A DNA stretch of 64,000 bases from Gaiellasilicea sp963763755 (lineage in GTDB: Bacteria > Actinomycetota > Thermoleophilia > Gaiellales > Gaiellaceae), in NCBI GenBank assembly GCA_963763755.1, contig CAVXQE010000004.1, forward strand, positions 62,001-126,000. The letters run 5' to 3'. Shown piece by piece: positions 24,600 through 34,657 of the stretch. A program made the translations under genes and the position numbers. The stretch's first letter is position 1. Each line of letters opens with the position of its first letter. The notes under the pieces are model-generated. The model made no database searches, was not told the origin of the DNA, and saw only the letters and a list, made by a program, of their open reading frames with translations.

Positions 24600-25343
24600 A
24601 TGGACGAGCCCGGCGCGCTAGCGGTCTTCGTCGCGGCGCTTGCGACTGCGCTCGCCACAGGTCTCGGCGCTGTCCCATTTCTCTTCGTCGGGCAGATCGC
24701 CCGCTCGTGGATCGGAGTCGCCAGTGCTCTTGCAGCGGGATTCATGCTCGCCGCCAGCGCGCTTCTCTTCTACGAGGGAGTGCGAGAAAGCGCCCTGCGT
24801 CTGGCCGGCGGTGCCGTCGTGGGCGTTCTCTTCGTCGCGTGGGCGTCGCGGCGGCTCGCTGGACGGAAGGACGTGCATTTCGAGGAACTCGCAGCGGCGG
24901 ACGCCCGCAGGGCGCTCCTGCTGGTCGGCGTGATGACCGTGCATTCGTTCGCCGAGGGCATCGGCGTGGGCGTCGCGTTCGGCGGCGGTGAATCGCTGGG
25001 CGCCGTGACCGCTGTCGCGATCGCGATCCACAACATTCCCGAGGGCCTCGCGATCAGTCTCGTGCTCGTGCCACAAGGGATCAGTGTTCTGAGGGCCGCT
25101 GGGTGGAGCGTTTTCTCGAGCCTGCCCCAGCCGCTGGTCGCCGTACCGGCCTTCCTGTTCGTCGCCTTCTTCGACGGCCTGGTTCCTCTCGGGCTCGGCT
25201 TCGCCGGTGGCGCGATGCTCTGGATGGTCATCGCGCAAGTGCTGCCTGACGCCCTCGAGACGAGCTCGAGGCGATCGGTGGCGATCGCGTTGTGTGCATC
25301 GACGGCCTCGATGCTGGCGCTCGAAGCGCTGCTCGTGGCCTGA
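24600..25343 (+). CDS. ZIP family metal transporter
   Basis: A 247-residue membrane protein of the ZIP family, which imports Zn2+, Fe2+ or Mn2+. ATG at 24600 is preceded by GGGAGAG and gives the usual family length. About eight helices are predicted. The intramembrane metal-site motifs are present in helix 4 (TVHSFAEGIGVGVAFG) and helix 5 (AIHNIPEGLAISLVLVP), with the His-x3-Glu spacing kept in both. The loop between helices 3 and 4 is short and Arg-rich without the His-rich stretch of eukaryotic ZIPs. It stands alone between the two secreted protease genes. Confidence 0.87.
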   Translation: MDEPGALAVFVAALATALATGLGAVPFLFVGQIARSWIGVASALAAGFMLAASALLFYEGVRESALRLAGGAVVGVLFVAWASRRLAGRKDVHFEELAAADARRALLLVGVMTVHSFAEGIGVGVAFGGGESLGAVTAVAIAIHNIPEGLAISLVLVPQGISVLRAAGWSVFSSLPQPLVAVPAFLFVAFFDGLVPLGLGFAGGAMLWMVIAQVLPDALETSSRRSVAIALCASTASMLALEALLVA

Positions 25344-25399
25344 GAGGGGCCGGGCCGCGAGGCGGTGCCCGTCCGCTGCCGCCATTCCCCTTCGACATC

Positions 25400-25536
25400 G
25401 ACGTCAGCCCGGCGAGGCTAAAGCACCCGGAAGTGGGGGAACCGGGCGACGTTTCACCGGGCCCCTCTGAGGTTAGAAGCACTCCCTGCGGCGATACACG
25501 CTCACTCGTCACTGTCGCAAACGCAAAGGGGGAAGG
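25400..25536 (+). promoter_or_regulatory. Structured leader before the fungalysin-like gene
   Basis: The 193-bp gap before the metalloprotease contains self-complementary GC blocks (GCCCGG near 25407 with CCGGGC near 25442; CCCGG near 25426 with CCGGG near 25442) enclosing GGCTAAAGCACC and GGGGGAACC. The last two recall parts of the c-di-AMP (ydaO) riboswitch, but the other conserved parts are not found, so this is only a possible structured leader. The end of the leader (GCAAACGCAAAGGGGGAAGG before the ATG) resembles the leader of the other protease gene. Confidence 0.25.
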
Positions 25537-28500
25537 ATGGAGAGGGTAAGCACGACACGCGCCCTGCGAGCCATTGCTCTCGCGGGGTTGGCAGTCGTTC
25601 TGCTCGCGGCTGTTTCGTCGGCCCGCGGAGCAGTCGAGATCGAAGGTCTGCACACAGGGCTCCCCGACCTCGACACGCGCACAACGGAAGTCGCGCCAAC
25701 CGCTGCGCAGACAACAGCGGCGCAGCAACTGGGCGCCGCGGTCAGCTGGAACCGGTTCGGCACGCCGTCGTCCGTCTACAACCTCGACGGGAACCTGGCC
25801 ACCGGCATCACGGCTGCCACCGCCGTCGAGGCGGCGCGGACCTGGCTCGACCGGAACGCCTCACTCTTCGGCCTCGCCGGGGCCGACAGCCTGACGCTCG
25901 TCCGAGACACGCCGCTCGCAGACGGGGGCGGGCATGCAGTGCTCCTCGGGCAGTCATTCGACGGCGTGCTCGCCGCGCCCGACGGGCTCGTGACGGTCGC
26001 CGTCGCCGGCTCCGCTGCCGGCGGCTGGAACGTGACGTACGCGTCGTCCTCGCTCGCGCGCAACGACTCCGTCACGAACGACTACTCGCTGTCACCCGAG
26101 CAGGCGTGGGTCCAGGCGGCGAATGCGGTCGGCGAGCAGGTCTCGGCCGACGACGTCAGCGTCGCAGGTCAGGAGGACGGCTGGACGGAGCTCGACGTGG
26201 ACGGCTTCGACGAGCCGCAGTCCGTTCGCGAGGCGGCGTTCCCGGTGCCGGGCACCGAGGCGCGCGCAGCTTTCCAGACGTTGATCGTCGACGGTGACGA
26301 TCTCGGCTATGCGCAGACCGTCGACGCCTCGAGCGGCCAGATCCTGGCGCGCACGAACACCGTCGACAACGCCACCGACAATCCGACCTGGAAAGCATTC
26401 CCTGCCTTCCCGCTCACGTCCCAGCTCAATGCGTCTCCGTGGGACTACCCGAGCACGGACTCGCGCGAGCTCTGGTGCTGGGCGCCCATCTCGGGCTGCG
26501 ACCGGACCGTCGGCAATCCGGCGAACCAGGCCGGAGTCTCGATGCCGTGGGACCAGACGAATCCTGCAGGCCCGTCGACGTTCACGACCCGAGGGAACAA
26601 CGCGAACTCACGCGAGCAGTGGATCACCGCGTCCAACAACCCGCCGCGCCCCGCAGGCACGCTCTTCCAGCCCACGAGCGCAACGCGGGACTACGTCTAC
26701 CCGTGGACGAACGTCTGGTTCACCTCGAAGTGCGACCCGGCGAACCTCGTCGATCAGGCCACGGGTCAACCGCGAGCCGGAACCGGGAACGACATCTCGG
26801 CCGCGGTCGCGAACCTCTTCGCGATGCACAACCGGTTGCACGACTTCGCGTACTACCTCGGCTTCACCGAGGCGGCGTGGAACGGGCAGCAGAACAACTT
26901 CGGCACGCCGCCGCCGTTCCTCGGCAACGACCCGGTGACCGGGAACGCACAGGCCGGCGGGATCACGGGCGGATTCCCGGGATTCGCCGGGCGCGACAAC
27001 GCGAACATGAACACTCAGCGGGACGGAACTCCGTCCGTGACGAACATGTTCCTCTGGCAGCCGATCGCCGGCTCGTTCTACGCGCCGTGCGTCGACGGCG
27101 ACTACGACATGTCCGTGATCGGTCACGAGTTCGGCCACATGATCGAGAACCGCATGATCGGAAAGGGCTTCCGTCGCAGCGGCGACCACGCCGGTGCGAT
27201 GGGCGAGGCCTTCGGCGATCTGAATGCGACGCAGTACCTGAACTCGAACCACGACGTCCCGGTCAGCGGGATCAATCCGTTCGTCGAGGGTGCCGTACGT
27301 GACCGGCAACCCGGACACCGGGATCCGTGACTACGCGATGAACTGGCCGATGAGCGGCGACTTCCCCTCGCCCGGACGAGAACCCGCACGTCAATTCGCT
27401 CAACCTCGGCGACTACGAGTTCGACCTGACGGGGCAGGAGGTTCACGCGGACGGCGAGATCTGGATCGCGACGAACTACACGCTCCGGCAGCTGTTCCTG
27501 AACCGGTATCCGGCAGACGGAACCTCGGTCGACCGCAGGTGCGCGATCGGGGAGCTGCCGGCGACTCAATGTCCAGGCGATCGCCGGTGGATACAGCTCT
27601 ACTTCGACGCCATGCTGCTGATGCCCACGGCGCCGACTCTGATCGACGCGCGAAACGCGATTCTCGCCGCCGACCAGACCCGCTTCGGCGGTGCCAACCA
27701 GGATCTCCTCTGGCGCGGCTTCGCCGAACGGGGCTTCGGTCAGTTCGCAACGACCACCGGCCCCAACGACGACAACCCGATCCCGGACTTCTCCTCTCCG
27801 GACGAGAACAACGCGACCGTGACGTTCAAGGCGGTCACGCAGGACAGCCCGGGTCACGGCGCTCCGGTCGACGCCACGGTCTACGTCGGCGACTACGAGG
27901 CGCGTATCACCCAGATCGCCGACACGATCGCGGCGAACGACCCGGCCGTGACTCCTTCGAACCTCGACGCGACGGCCCTCTTCGTGGCGACACACGATCG
28001 CCGCGGCGACGGCCACAACCTGCGGGGCGGCCGGAACGACCACGGCAAGGGACCGACCAGGACGGCGAGAACAGGCACGGGGACGACAACGGCGCCGGCT
28101 ACAACTTCGTCGCCCGCGCTCCCGGCTACGGCCACGTCCGGTTCCGGATCGACGACCTCCGGCCTGGTGAGAACCGGGTCGTGACGATCGAGTTCCCGCG
28201 CAACGTCGCGTCGACCACGGCCGGCGCGACGGCGACCGGGGACGGAACCGATCAGGCCAACCTGATCGACGAGACGGAAGGAACGCAGTGGACGAGCATC
28301 GGCACCACGGACGTCGCCGGACGTCAGGTGCTGATCACGCTCGCCGGGCGGCAGACGTTCAGGGTGGTCAAGGTGAGTGCGCTGCTCGGCCCGGGTCAGA
28401 ACCGGTTCACGGCCCTGCGGTCGTTCGATCTTCTCGCCTGCGACGCGGGCAAGACGACGTGCGACCCGGCCGGCGCAGCCGGCTGGAAGCGCGTGCTCGG

Positions 28501-28837
28501 CTCGGAGGACGATGCGTTCCCGTCGGTGAACCCGAGGCCGATCGCACCCGATCTGATCATGCGGGCGTGGAAGGTGCCGACGACGACGGCGACGCACGTG
28601 CTGTTCCGCGTTCGCACGAACCAGTGCTCCGGGCAGCGGTCGTACCAGGGTGAGCAGGACAACGACCCGACCTACTCGACCGACTGTCGCGTCACCTCGT
28701 TGACGTCGACGGGGACGGTTGGGCTGCCGGCGCGGAACACCGACGTCCGGGCTGCCGAGGTCGAGCTGCTCTCCGCCGAGCCGAAGGTGAAAGGCGCGGA
28801 CGAAGAGCACATCCGCGGCCGACGACACGACCACTAG
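25537..28837 (+). CDS. Secreted fungalysin-like (M36) metalloprotease, three frame breaks
   Basis: An exported zinc metalloprotease of about 1,100 residues. Residues 1-32 are a signal peptide (IALAGLAVVLLAAVSSARGA). An FTP/propeptide-like region follows (EAARTWLDRNASLFGL, AEQAWVQAANAVG). The catalytic block is SVIGHEFGHMIENRM (HExxH), with a downstream Glu in GAMGEAFGDLNAT as probable third ligand. Beyond it are ADGEIWIATNYTLRQLFL and QLYFDAMLLMPTAPTLIDAR, typical of fungalysins. A roughly 200-residue C-terminal beta-rich domain (QTFRVVKVSALLGPGQNRF, four Cys) probably binds substrate or the cell surface. Breaks are near 27290, 27375 and 28075. A convergent secreted emfourin-like gene lies just beyond. 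Confidence 0.82.
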
Positions 28838-28864
28838 CGGTCGCGGCCACAGGCTGAATCGCAC

Positions 28865-28890
28865 TCGGGGGGCCGGCGACGGCCCCCCGA
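28865..28890. terminator. Bidirectional hairpin between metalloprotease and inhibitor-like gene
   Basis: A perfect 10-bp stem (TCGGGGGGCC at 28865-28874 with 28881-28890) and a 6-nt loop lie between the two convergent genes, 28 bp after one stop and 3 bp before the other. Confidence 0.75.
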
Positions 28891-28892
28891 AG

Positions 28893-29301
28893 CTATCCCG
28901 TGATGCCGCCGAGCGCGCGCAGGAGCGAGAACGGCCGAGCCAGCCGCGCCGGCAGCTTCGCGTCCTGCTCGATCTTGACCGTCTTGCCGGCGTACGTGAT
29001 CCGGTAGACGTAACCGTCCGCGATCGGCACGTCAGACTCGTAGCGCCGCTCGAGCGACCCCCAGCGCGCCTGGCGAAGGGCGGTGCGCAACGCGATGAGT
29101 CGCTTCGAGCTCAGGTGCGTCGCGGTCACGGGCAGGCCGTCGGAGACGACGGTCCCCGAGGTCCGCACGGCGAGCCCGCGCTCGATGCTCGCAAACCCAC
29201 CGGTTTGCTCGAAGCGTGACGAGATTCGGAGACGTCGCGGCCGAAGAGCTCGGCGCCACTGCGGCCAGGGCGACCAGAACTGTCAATCCGAACTGCTTCA
29301 T
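28893..29301 (-). CDS. Secreted emfourin-like protein (putative metalloprotease inhibitor), one frame break
   Basis: The N-terminal frame begins ATG at 29301 and encodes a signal peptide (KQFGLTVLVALAAVAPSSSAA). After a break near 29210 the second frame continues with TGGFASIERGLAVRTSG, a helical SSKRLIALRTALRQARW, and the strands ADGYVYRITYAGKTVKIEQD. The layout (GGFAGI-type first strand, central helix, YxYxITxxG hairpin) matches emfourin, the inhibitor encoded beside protealysin-like M4 proteases. Total length is about 135 residues. Its position tail to tail with a secreted M36 metalloprotease supports an inhibitor or chaperone role, but inhibition of an M36 enzyme would be new. Family assignment is from pattern only. 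Confidence 0.55.
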
Positions 29302-29347
29302 GCATCCATGATGCCGCGCTTTGCGATTTCGAACGGTCAGCGGGCGG

Positions 29348-30281
29348 TCAAGAGGCGCGGAACAGCTCGATCGTCTCGCTGACGCCCTCGGCGAGAGACG
29401 GCTGCGGCAGGGAACCGATCGCTTCCTCGAGCGCGTGCGCCTCGACCTCCGCCGGGAACGGGAGCGGGGTCTCCTGCCAGCTGATCTGTCCGGCGATCTC
29501 CGGTGCCGCGGCCTCGATCGCCGCCACGACCTCTCCCATCGAAGCGCTGACGCCGGGGAAGTTCGCGACGACTGCGCCGGCCGGCGCCGAGGCCGCGCGG
29601 ACGAAGGCGCGGCCGACGGCGGGCGCGTAGTCGTACTGGGCGACGCCGCCGTAGCCGATCGCGAAGCCCTCGCCGCGAGCCGCAGCTGCCATCGCCTGCG
29701 TCGGGTCGGAGGTCATCCCCTGATCCCGGCCGGGCCCGTAGACGACGTAGGGCCGGATCCCGATCGAGGGGACGCCGGACTCGGCCTGGTAGAGCCGCGC
29801 GGTGCCCTCGTTCGCGAGCTTGTAGACGCCGTAGATCGTGGCGGGCGCGGTGCCGCCGCTCTCCGGCGCCGGCGAAGGATCGCCCGGCCCGTAGACGGCT
29901 GCCGAGCTCGCGTAGGCGACGCCCGGGATCCGGTCGAGCCGCTCCTTGACCGCCTCGAAGACGTTGACCGTGCCGACCACGTTGACCCGCGCTCCGAGCG
30001 CCGGGTCGGCGCGGCAGAAGGGAACCTGGAGCGCGGCGAGATGCACGACGCGCGTGATTTCGTGCTCGTCGAGCGTGCCGGCGAACGCGTCGAGGTCGGT
30101 GATGTCGCCGCGCACGAGCGTCAGCCGCTCGCGCTCCTCCGGCGTGAGGATCAGCTCCAGCCGGTGCGTCGCGTCGCCGAGGTCGTAGCCGACCGGCTCG
30201 TCGCCGTCCTCGAGCACTGCCTTCGCAGCCCACGACGCCGAGGCAGCCGAGCACCCCGGTGATCAGGACGCGCTCGCTCAG
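29348..30281 (-). CDS. NAD-dependent epimerase/dehydratase, one frame break
   Basis: An extended short-chain dehydrogenase of about 310 residues acting on nucleotide- or free sugars. The Rossmann start VLITGVLGCLG gives G-x2-G-x2-G. After a break near 30235 follow VRGDITDLDAFAG, VVHLAALQVPFCRADP, and the catalytic SSAAVYG...YGVYKLANE (Tyr-x3-Lys). It probably starts with CTG at 30281, whose last two bases and following A form the TGA of the SDR gene (CTGA overlap). It is the last gene of the leftward arm with an acid-sugar dehydratase and SDR, fitting sugar-acid or lactone oxidation. Confidence 0.8.
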
Positions 30282-31001
30282 TAGACGGCCCTGCCGCCCG
30301 AGATGTCGTAGGTCGCCCCGGTGGAGAAGGAGCACTCCTCGCTCGCGAGCCAGCAGACGAGCGCCGCGACCTCGTCCACGCTGCCGAGGCGGCCCATCGG
30401 GATCTTCTCGACCATGTAGCGGATGTGCTCCTCCGACATGCCGGCGAGAAGCGGTGTCTCGATCACCGCGGGCGCGATCGCGTTGACGAGCACGCCGGTA
30501 CCCGCCAGGTCCTTGCCGATCGCCTTGGTCAGAGCGATCACCGACGGCCTTCGAGGCGGAGTAGGCGGCAGCCATCGGGTTGCCTTCCTTGCCGGCGATC
30601 GAGGCGACGTTCACGATCCGCCCGTAGCCGCGCTCGGTCATGCCGCCGACGACGGCGCGGTTGCAGAAGAAGACCCCGTCGGAGTTGATCGCGAAGACGC
30701 GCCGCCACTCGTCGTCGTCCACGTCCACGGTGCGCAGCGAGCCGCCGGTGATCCCGGCCGAGCACACGAGGACGTCGACCGGGCCGAGCTCGGACGTCAC
30801 GCGGGCGACCGCCGCCTCGACATCCGCGGAGCTGCTCACGTCGCCGGCGAGACCGAGCACACCGTCCGGTGCGTGCTCGGCGAGGTCGAGCGACGCGACG
30901 CGGGCGCCTTCCGCGAGGAGGCGCCCGGCGACAGCAGCCCCGATCCCGCTCGACCCGCCGGTGACGAGCGCGACTCGTCCGTGGAAACGCTGGTCGCTCA
31001 C
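30278..31001 (-). CDS. Short-chain dehydrogenase/reductase, one frame break
   Basis: A classical SDR of about 240 residues: ALVTGGSSGIGAAVAGRLL (T-G-x3-G-I-G cofactor motif), LVCSAGITGG (N-A-G variant), VNVASIAG with the catalytic Ser, and AAYSASKA with Tyr-x3-Lys. The chain is broken at 30545, just after the catalytic Lys; removing one G restores VIALTKAIGKDLAGTGVLVN. GTG at 31001 is seven bases after the stop of the upstream dehydratase gene, so the two are in one operon. Substrate is probably a hydroxy acid or sugar derivative made by the neighbours. Confidence 0.85.
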
Positions 31002-31008
31002 CGTGCGC

Positions 31009-32181
31009 CTACCAGTCTCCGACGCTGCCGTCGGCGTAGAAGACCCGCTGGGGAAGCTCGGGCTCGAACGGGTGCGCGCGAACGACGTCGAGATCGATCT
31101 CGATCCCGAGGCCCGGCCGCTCGCTCGGGTAGGCGTGCATGCCCTTCGGGTCGATGCGGTGCGACTCGGTGACGACCTCGTAGCGCCAGGGCACATCCGC
31201 GGTGACCGCCTCGCAGATCACGTAGGAGGGCGTCGCCAGGCCAAGCTCGATCGAGGCTGCCGTGGAGACGGGGCCCTGCGGGTTGTGCGGAGCCAGCGCG
31301 ACGCGATAGGTCTCGGCGAGCGCGGCGATCCGGCGAGCCTCGGTGAGGCCGCCGCAGTGAGTGATGTCCGGCTGGAGCACGCTGCACGCACCCTTCTCGA
31401 GCAGCTCGCGAAACCCCTGCACTCCGACGAGGCGCTCACCGGTCGCGATCGGCGTCTTCACCGAGCGCTGGATCGCGGCGATGTCGTCGGCCCGCTCCGG
31501 CCAGCACGGCTCCTCGAGCCAGTAGAGGCCGAACGGTTCGAGCGCGGCTGCGAACAGATGGCCCATGCGCGGGCTCGGTCGTGCGTGGCAGTCGACCATC
31601 ATGTCGATGTCGTCTCCGACCGCCTCGCGCATCCCGGCGACACATGCCTCGGCGTGCCGGATCGGCGCCAGCCCTTCGAGCGGCATCGTCGGCGGCACCG
31701 CCATCGTCTTGAAGGCGGTGAACCCGCTCTCGACCATCGCGCTCGCAAGCTCGGCGAAGCGCTGCGGCTCGTCGCTCTCGTAGAAGTCCTCCATCTTGCC
31801 GCCGCCCAGGTGGCCGTAGAGCCGCACGTAGTCGCGGACGCGCCCGCCCCAGAGCTGGTGGCAGGGGACACCGTGCACCTTCCCGAGGAGATCCCAGAGC
31901 GCGATGTCGATCCCGCTCATCGCCGTGCCCCGCACCATCCCGCTCGCGTGCCAGAAGTGCTGGCGGAACATCATCTGCCAGAGGTGCTCGATCCGGGTCG
32001 GATCCTCGCCCACGATCAGCTCCGCGATGTCCTCGACGGCGCCGACGACTGCGCGGGTGTGCCACTCCAGCGTCGCCTCACCCCAGCCGTACAGCCCGGG
32101 CTCGTCGGTGACGACGCGGACGAACACCCAGTTCCGCATCCGGGCGTGGCAGACGTGCGTCTCGACGGCGGTGATCTTCAT
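31009..32181 (-). CDS. Enolase-superfamily acid-sugar dehydratase (galactonate dehydratase-like)
   Basis: A 390-residue intact member of the mandelate racemase/muconate lactonising enzyme family. The N-terminal capping domain starts MKITAVETHVCHARMRNW. The barrel carries metal ligands in MMVDCHARPSP (Asp), YWLEEPCWPER (Glu) and IATGERLVGVQG (Glu), and a catalytic His in VALAPHNPQGPVSTAA, the arrangement seen in D-galactonate/D-gluconate-type dehydratases. It would dehydrate an aldonic or uronic acid to a 2-keto-3-deoxy acid. The ATG overlaps the stop of the ceramidase-like gene (ATGA). Three other members of this superfamily lie at 34658, 40775 and 50152. Confidence 0.85.
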   Translation of the reverse strand: MKITAVETHVCHARMRNWVFVRVVTDEPGLYGWGEATLEWHTRAVVGAVEDIAELIVGEDPTRIEHLWQMMFRQHFWHASGMVRGTAMSGIDIALWDLLGKVHGVPCHQLWGGRVRDYVRLYGHLGGGKMEDFYESDEPQRFAELASAMVESGFTAFKTMAVPPTMPLEGLAPIRHAEACVAGMREAVGDDIDMMVDCHARPSPRMGHLFAAALEPFGLYWLEEPCWPERADDIAAIQRSVKTPIATGERLVGVQGFRELLEKGACSVLQPDITHCGGLTEARRIAALAETYRVALAPHNPQGPVSTAASIELGLATPSYVICEAVTADVPWRYEVVTESHRIDPKGMHAYPSERPGLGIEIDLDVVRAHPFEPELPQRVFYADGSVGDW

Positions 32182-33546
32182 GCGACGCCGCGGAGCAATC
32201 CCACGCTCTCGTCGATGACTCGGTCGACCTCGCCGCGGTCGACGTTCGAGCTCGTGATCCCGTAGGCCCAGCGGTAGCGGTCCTGGTCGAGGACGTCGTC
32301 GAGCTCGACGCCGGACACGAGGTCGAGGTCCTCGCTCGCCGGCAGGTAACCGGCGTAGTCGTTCGTGTAGCCGAGCACGAACGTCGTGTCGAAGGGGCTG
32401 TCCTCGCGAATCCGTGTGCCGCACTCGTTGAAGAGCTCGAACGGGTTCGCGGCGATCGCCGCGTCGCCGATCCGCAGCACCTGCAGCTCGGCGGGGACGG
32501 GCTCATCCGGTCGGCTCGCCATGTCCGTGTACATCTTGAGCGCCGAGCGCTGGTACAGAACGGGGAAGTCCTGCGCCGACGTTGCGGTGTGGACGCTCGG
32601 CGGCCACGCCTCGGGGAACTCGGGGTCGGGCTCCCGCGCGAGCTGTTCGAGCCTGCCCTCGAGCTCGGCAACGTCCCAGGGGATTCTCCGGCGCCGCAGC
32701 TCGAGCGGCGTCGACGCCGCGCCGAGCTCCACATCGGCTGTCGTCTCGACTCCCTCGAGCGCCGCCAGCGCCGCCGCGCCGATCGCCCGGCCCAGATCGT
32801 CGCGCGCCTCGAAGCCGTGCGGGCGCGCCTCGCGGTTCCCGAACCAGAAGTCCCAGGCGGCGATGTCGCCGCCGCAGCCCTGGAGGAAGATGCACTCGGC
32901 GCCCGGCAGGCCGGTCTCGACGGTCTCGCGGAGCGGGCCCGGGAAGTCCGTGTTCCAGAGCAGGCTCTCGCCGCCGATCAGCGTCGGATGGCAGGCGAAG
33001 CTCACGACGACGGCGATCGGACTTCCGTCCTCAGCGTCGACCCGCAGCACCGGCACGCTGTCGTCCACGGGCCGCTCGCGGCCGGACCCGGTTGACGCTC
33101 ACTCCGGGTGCGCGGCCGCTTGCCGAGCCGACGCGCGCCGGCCGCCGTCCGCGCCACGCCGCGTAGACCGCACCGGCGAGCAGGTCGGGCAAGGACTCCA
33201 CCCACGGCGCGAACGAGCCCGTGTCGGCGAGCCCGGCGACGGTGGAGCCGCGCGAGACGCTCGGTGCGCTGTGGTTGTGCGCAGCGTTCACGAGCACCGC
33301 CTCGGGCGGGATACCGGTCAGCTTCTGAACGCGGTCCCGGACCGCGGCCGTCATGTCCGCGCCGGCGAAGACGAGATCGACGGCGACGATCGCGACCGCG
33401 TTGCGTCCGTCGTCGAGGACGAGCGCCTGGCCGATCATCGGCTCGTGGACTCCCTCGGCGAGGCCGGTTCGCGCAGACCAGCAGCCGTGCGGAAGGCCAG
33501 AGGGAGGGGTGACGTCGACCCGCGCGACGCCGGCAGCAAGAGTCAT
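32178..33546 (-). CDS. Neutral/alkaline ceramidase-like hydrolase, one frame break
   Basis: A protein of about 455 residues related to the N-terminal catalytic domain of neutral ceramidases, a family that also contains many uncharacterised amidases. The start has AAGVARVDVTPPSGLPHGCW; metal-site and family blocks are LVNAAHNHSAPSVSRG, VVVSFACHPTLIGGESLLW and ECIFLQGCGGDIAAWD. The C-terminal part has LRIGDAAIAANPFELFNECG and TFVLGYTNDYAGYLPAS. One break near 33075. No signal peptide, unlike secreted ceramidases, so it probably hydrolyses an imported amide. ATGA overlaps join it to the genes on both sides. A homologue is at 39394. Confidence 0.8.
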
Positions 33547-34553
33547 TCGAGCTCCTTTCGGTCTGCCTCGCGGGCGACCACGACGATGTTGTCGCCCTGC
33601 TCGGTGGTCGCTACCGCGCGCACTACGCAGACGATCCCATCGGTCTTGGCGTACACCGTCTCCGGCTCCCGGTCGACTCGCTCGAGGAAGTGCATCCGGC
33701 CGACGGGCTCGCCGGCCCGCACGCGCTGGCCCAGGTCGACGAGCGTCTCGAAGAGACCCGACTCGGGCGCGAGCACGTAGTTGTCGAGCTCCGTCGCCAT
33801 CAGGATCGTCGGCGGAGAGTCTCGGCGCACGACCTCGCCCACGAGCACGCCGAAGTGCCGGAGCACGTTCGCCAGGCCGCTCGACGCCAGCCGGTGGATC
33901 TCCGCGGTGACGTGGCCGCCGCCGCCGAGCTCCGTGCTGACGACGATCTTCCCCTGCCGCTCCGCCTCGCCGACGAGCAGGCCGGTGCCGCCGATGTCGA
34001 TGTAGACGCAGCACCACTCGGTGTTCCACGCGAGCATCCCGTCGACCATCTGCCGCCGCTGGCCGGCGTCGTCGACCCAGTGCATCTCCGACCACGGCAG
34101 GTGGAGCGCGTTGCGCCCGCCGCTGTGGATGTCGACGATCAGATCCGCGATCGGGAAGAGCTGGGTGGAGAGGAAGTGCGCCAGCTGCTCGTCGGCCGGG
34201 CCGGTCGGAGTGCCCGGGAAAGAGCGGTTCAGATTCGCGCCCGACGGCCACAGCCTCGTGTAGGCGCGCGACGCCTCGGGCGAGGCGCAGGGGATGACGA
34301 TCAAGCGCCCGGTGACCTGCTCCGGCTGAAGCTCACGTGCCAGATTCAGCGCGGCAACCTGACCCTCCGGCTCGTCGCCGTGGACGCCGCCGATCACGAG
34401 CGCCGTCGGTCCCGGACCGTTCGCGACGGAGACGATCGGGATCCAGAGATTCGACCAGCCGGCGAGGTTCGACGAGCGGGGAACCCGCAGCATGCCGACC
34501 TGCTTCCCCTCTGCCGTCAGGTCGATCGTGCAGGAAACCGGAGAGTCGCTCAT
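33543..34553 (-). CDS. Succinylglutamate desuccinylase/aspartoacylase family hydrolase
   Basis: A 336-residue zinc carboxypeptidase-fold amidohydrolase of the AstE/AspA family. Zinc ligands are His and Glu in VIGGVHGDEPEGQVAA and His in LIVDIHSGGRNAL; NLNRSFPG carries the Asn-Arg substrate-carboxylate motif. The C-terminal quarter is a beta-barrel extension (ETLVDLGQRVRAGEPVGRM) typical of the DUF2817-like/AstE subgroup. It deacylates N-acyl amino acids or similar amides. It is the first gene of the leftward arm; its paralogue at 37086 is in the rightward arm and shares the unusual start DSPVSCTIDL. The twin GntR-type operator lies 21 bp upstream. Confidence 0.85.
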   Translation of the reverse strand: MSDSPVSCTIDLTAEGKQVGMLRVPRSSNLAGWSNLWIPIVSVANGPGPTALVIGGVHGDEPEGQVAALNLARELQPEQVTGRLIVIPCASPEASRAYTRLWPSGANLNRSFPGTPTGPADEQLAHFLSTQLFPIADLIVDIHSGGRNALHLPWSEMHWVDDAGQRRQMVDGMLAWNTEWCCVYIDIGGTGLLVGEAERQGKIVVSTELGGGGHVTAEIHRLASSGLANVLRHFGVLVGEVVRRDSPPTILMATELDNYVLAPESGLFETLVDLGQRVRAGEPVGRMHFLERVDREPETVYAKTDGIVCVVRAVATTEQGDNIVVVAREADRKELE

Positions 34554-34574
34554 GCCCGCAGGCGACTCTAGTGG

Positions 34575-34604
34575 ATTGTTGACAATTTCGCTATGATCGA
34601 CAAT
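34575..34604. promoter_or_regulatory. Twin FadR/GntR-type operator in a divergent promoter
   Basis: ATTGTTGACAAT (34575-34586) and ATGATCGACAAT (34593-34604): two 12-bp boxes with an 18-bp period, each fitting the T-G-T-n3-A-C-A pattern bound by FadR-type GntR regulators. It lies between the leftward AstE-like gene (start 34553) and the rightward dehydratase gene (start 34658). TTGACA at 34579-34584 could be a -35 box. The same twin box lies before the GntR gene at 51344-51373. Confidence 0.7.
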
Positions 34605-34657
34605 CTGGCCCCAGGGCCTTTTTTACTTGTCGCCCGGCGCCGTGCCGAGGAGTGTGC

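Noticed and set aside
27290..28837. A separate 515-residue gene after the metalloprotease
   Set aside because: Its middle is out of frame with the conserved fungalysin sequence, which continues in the original frame between about 27375 and 28075; the parts belong to one broken gene.
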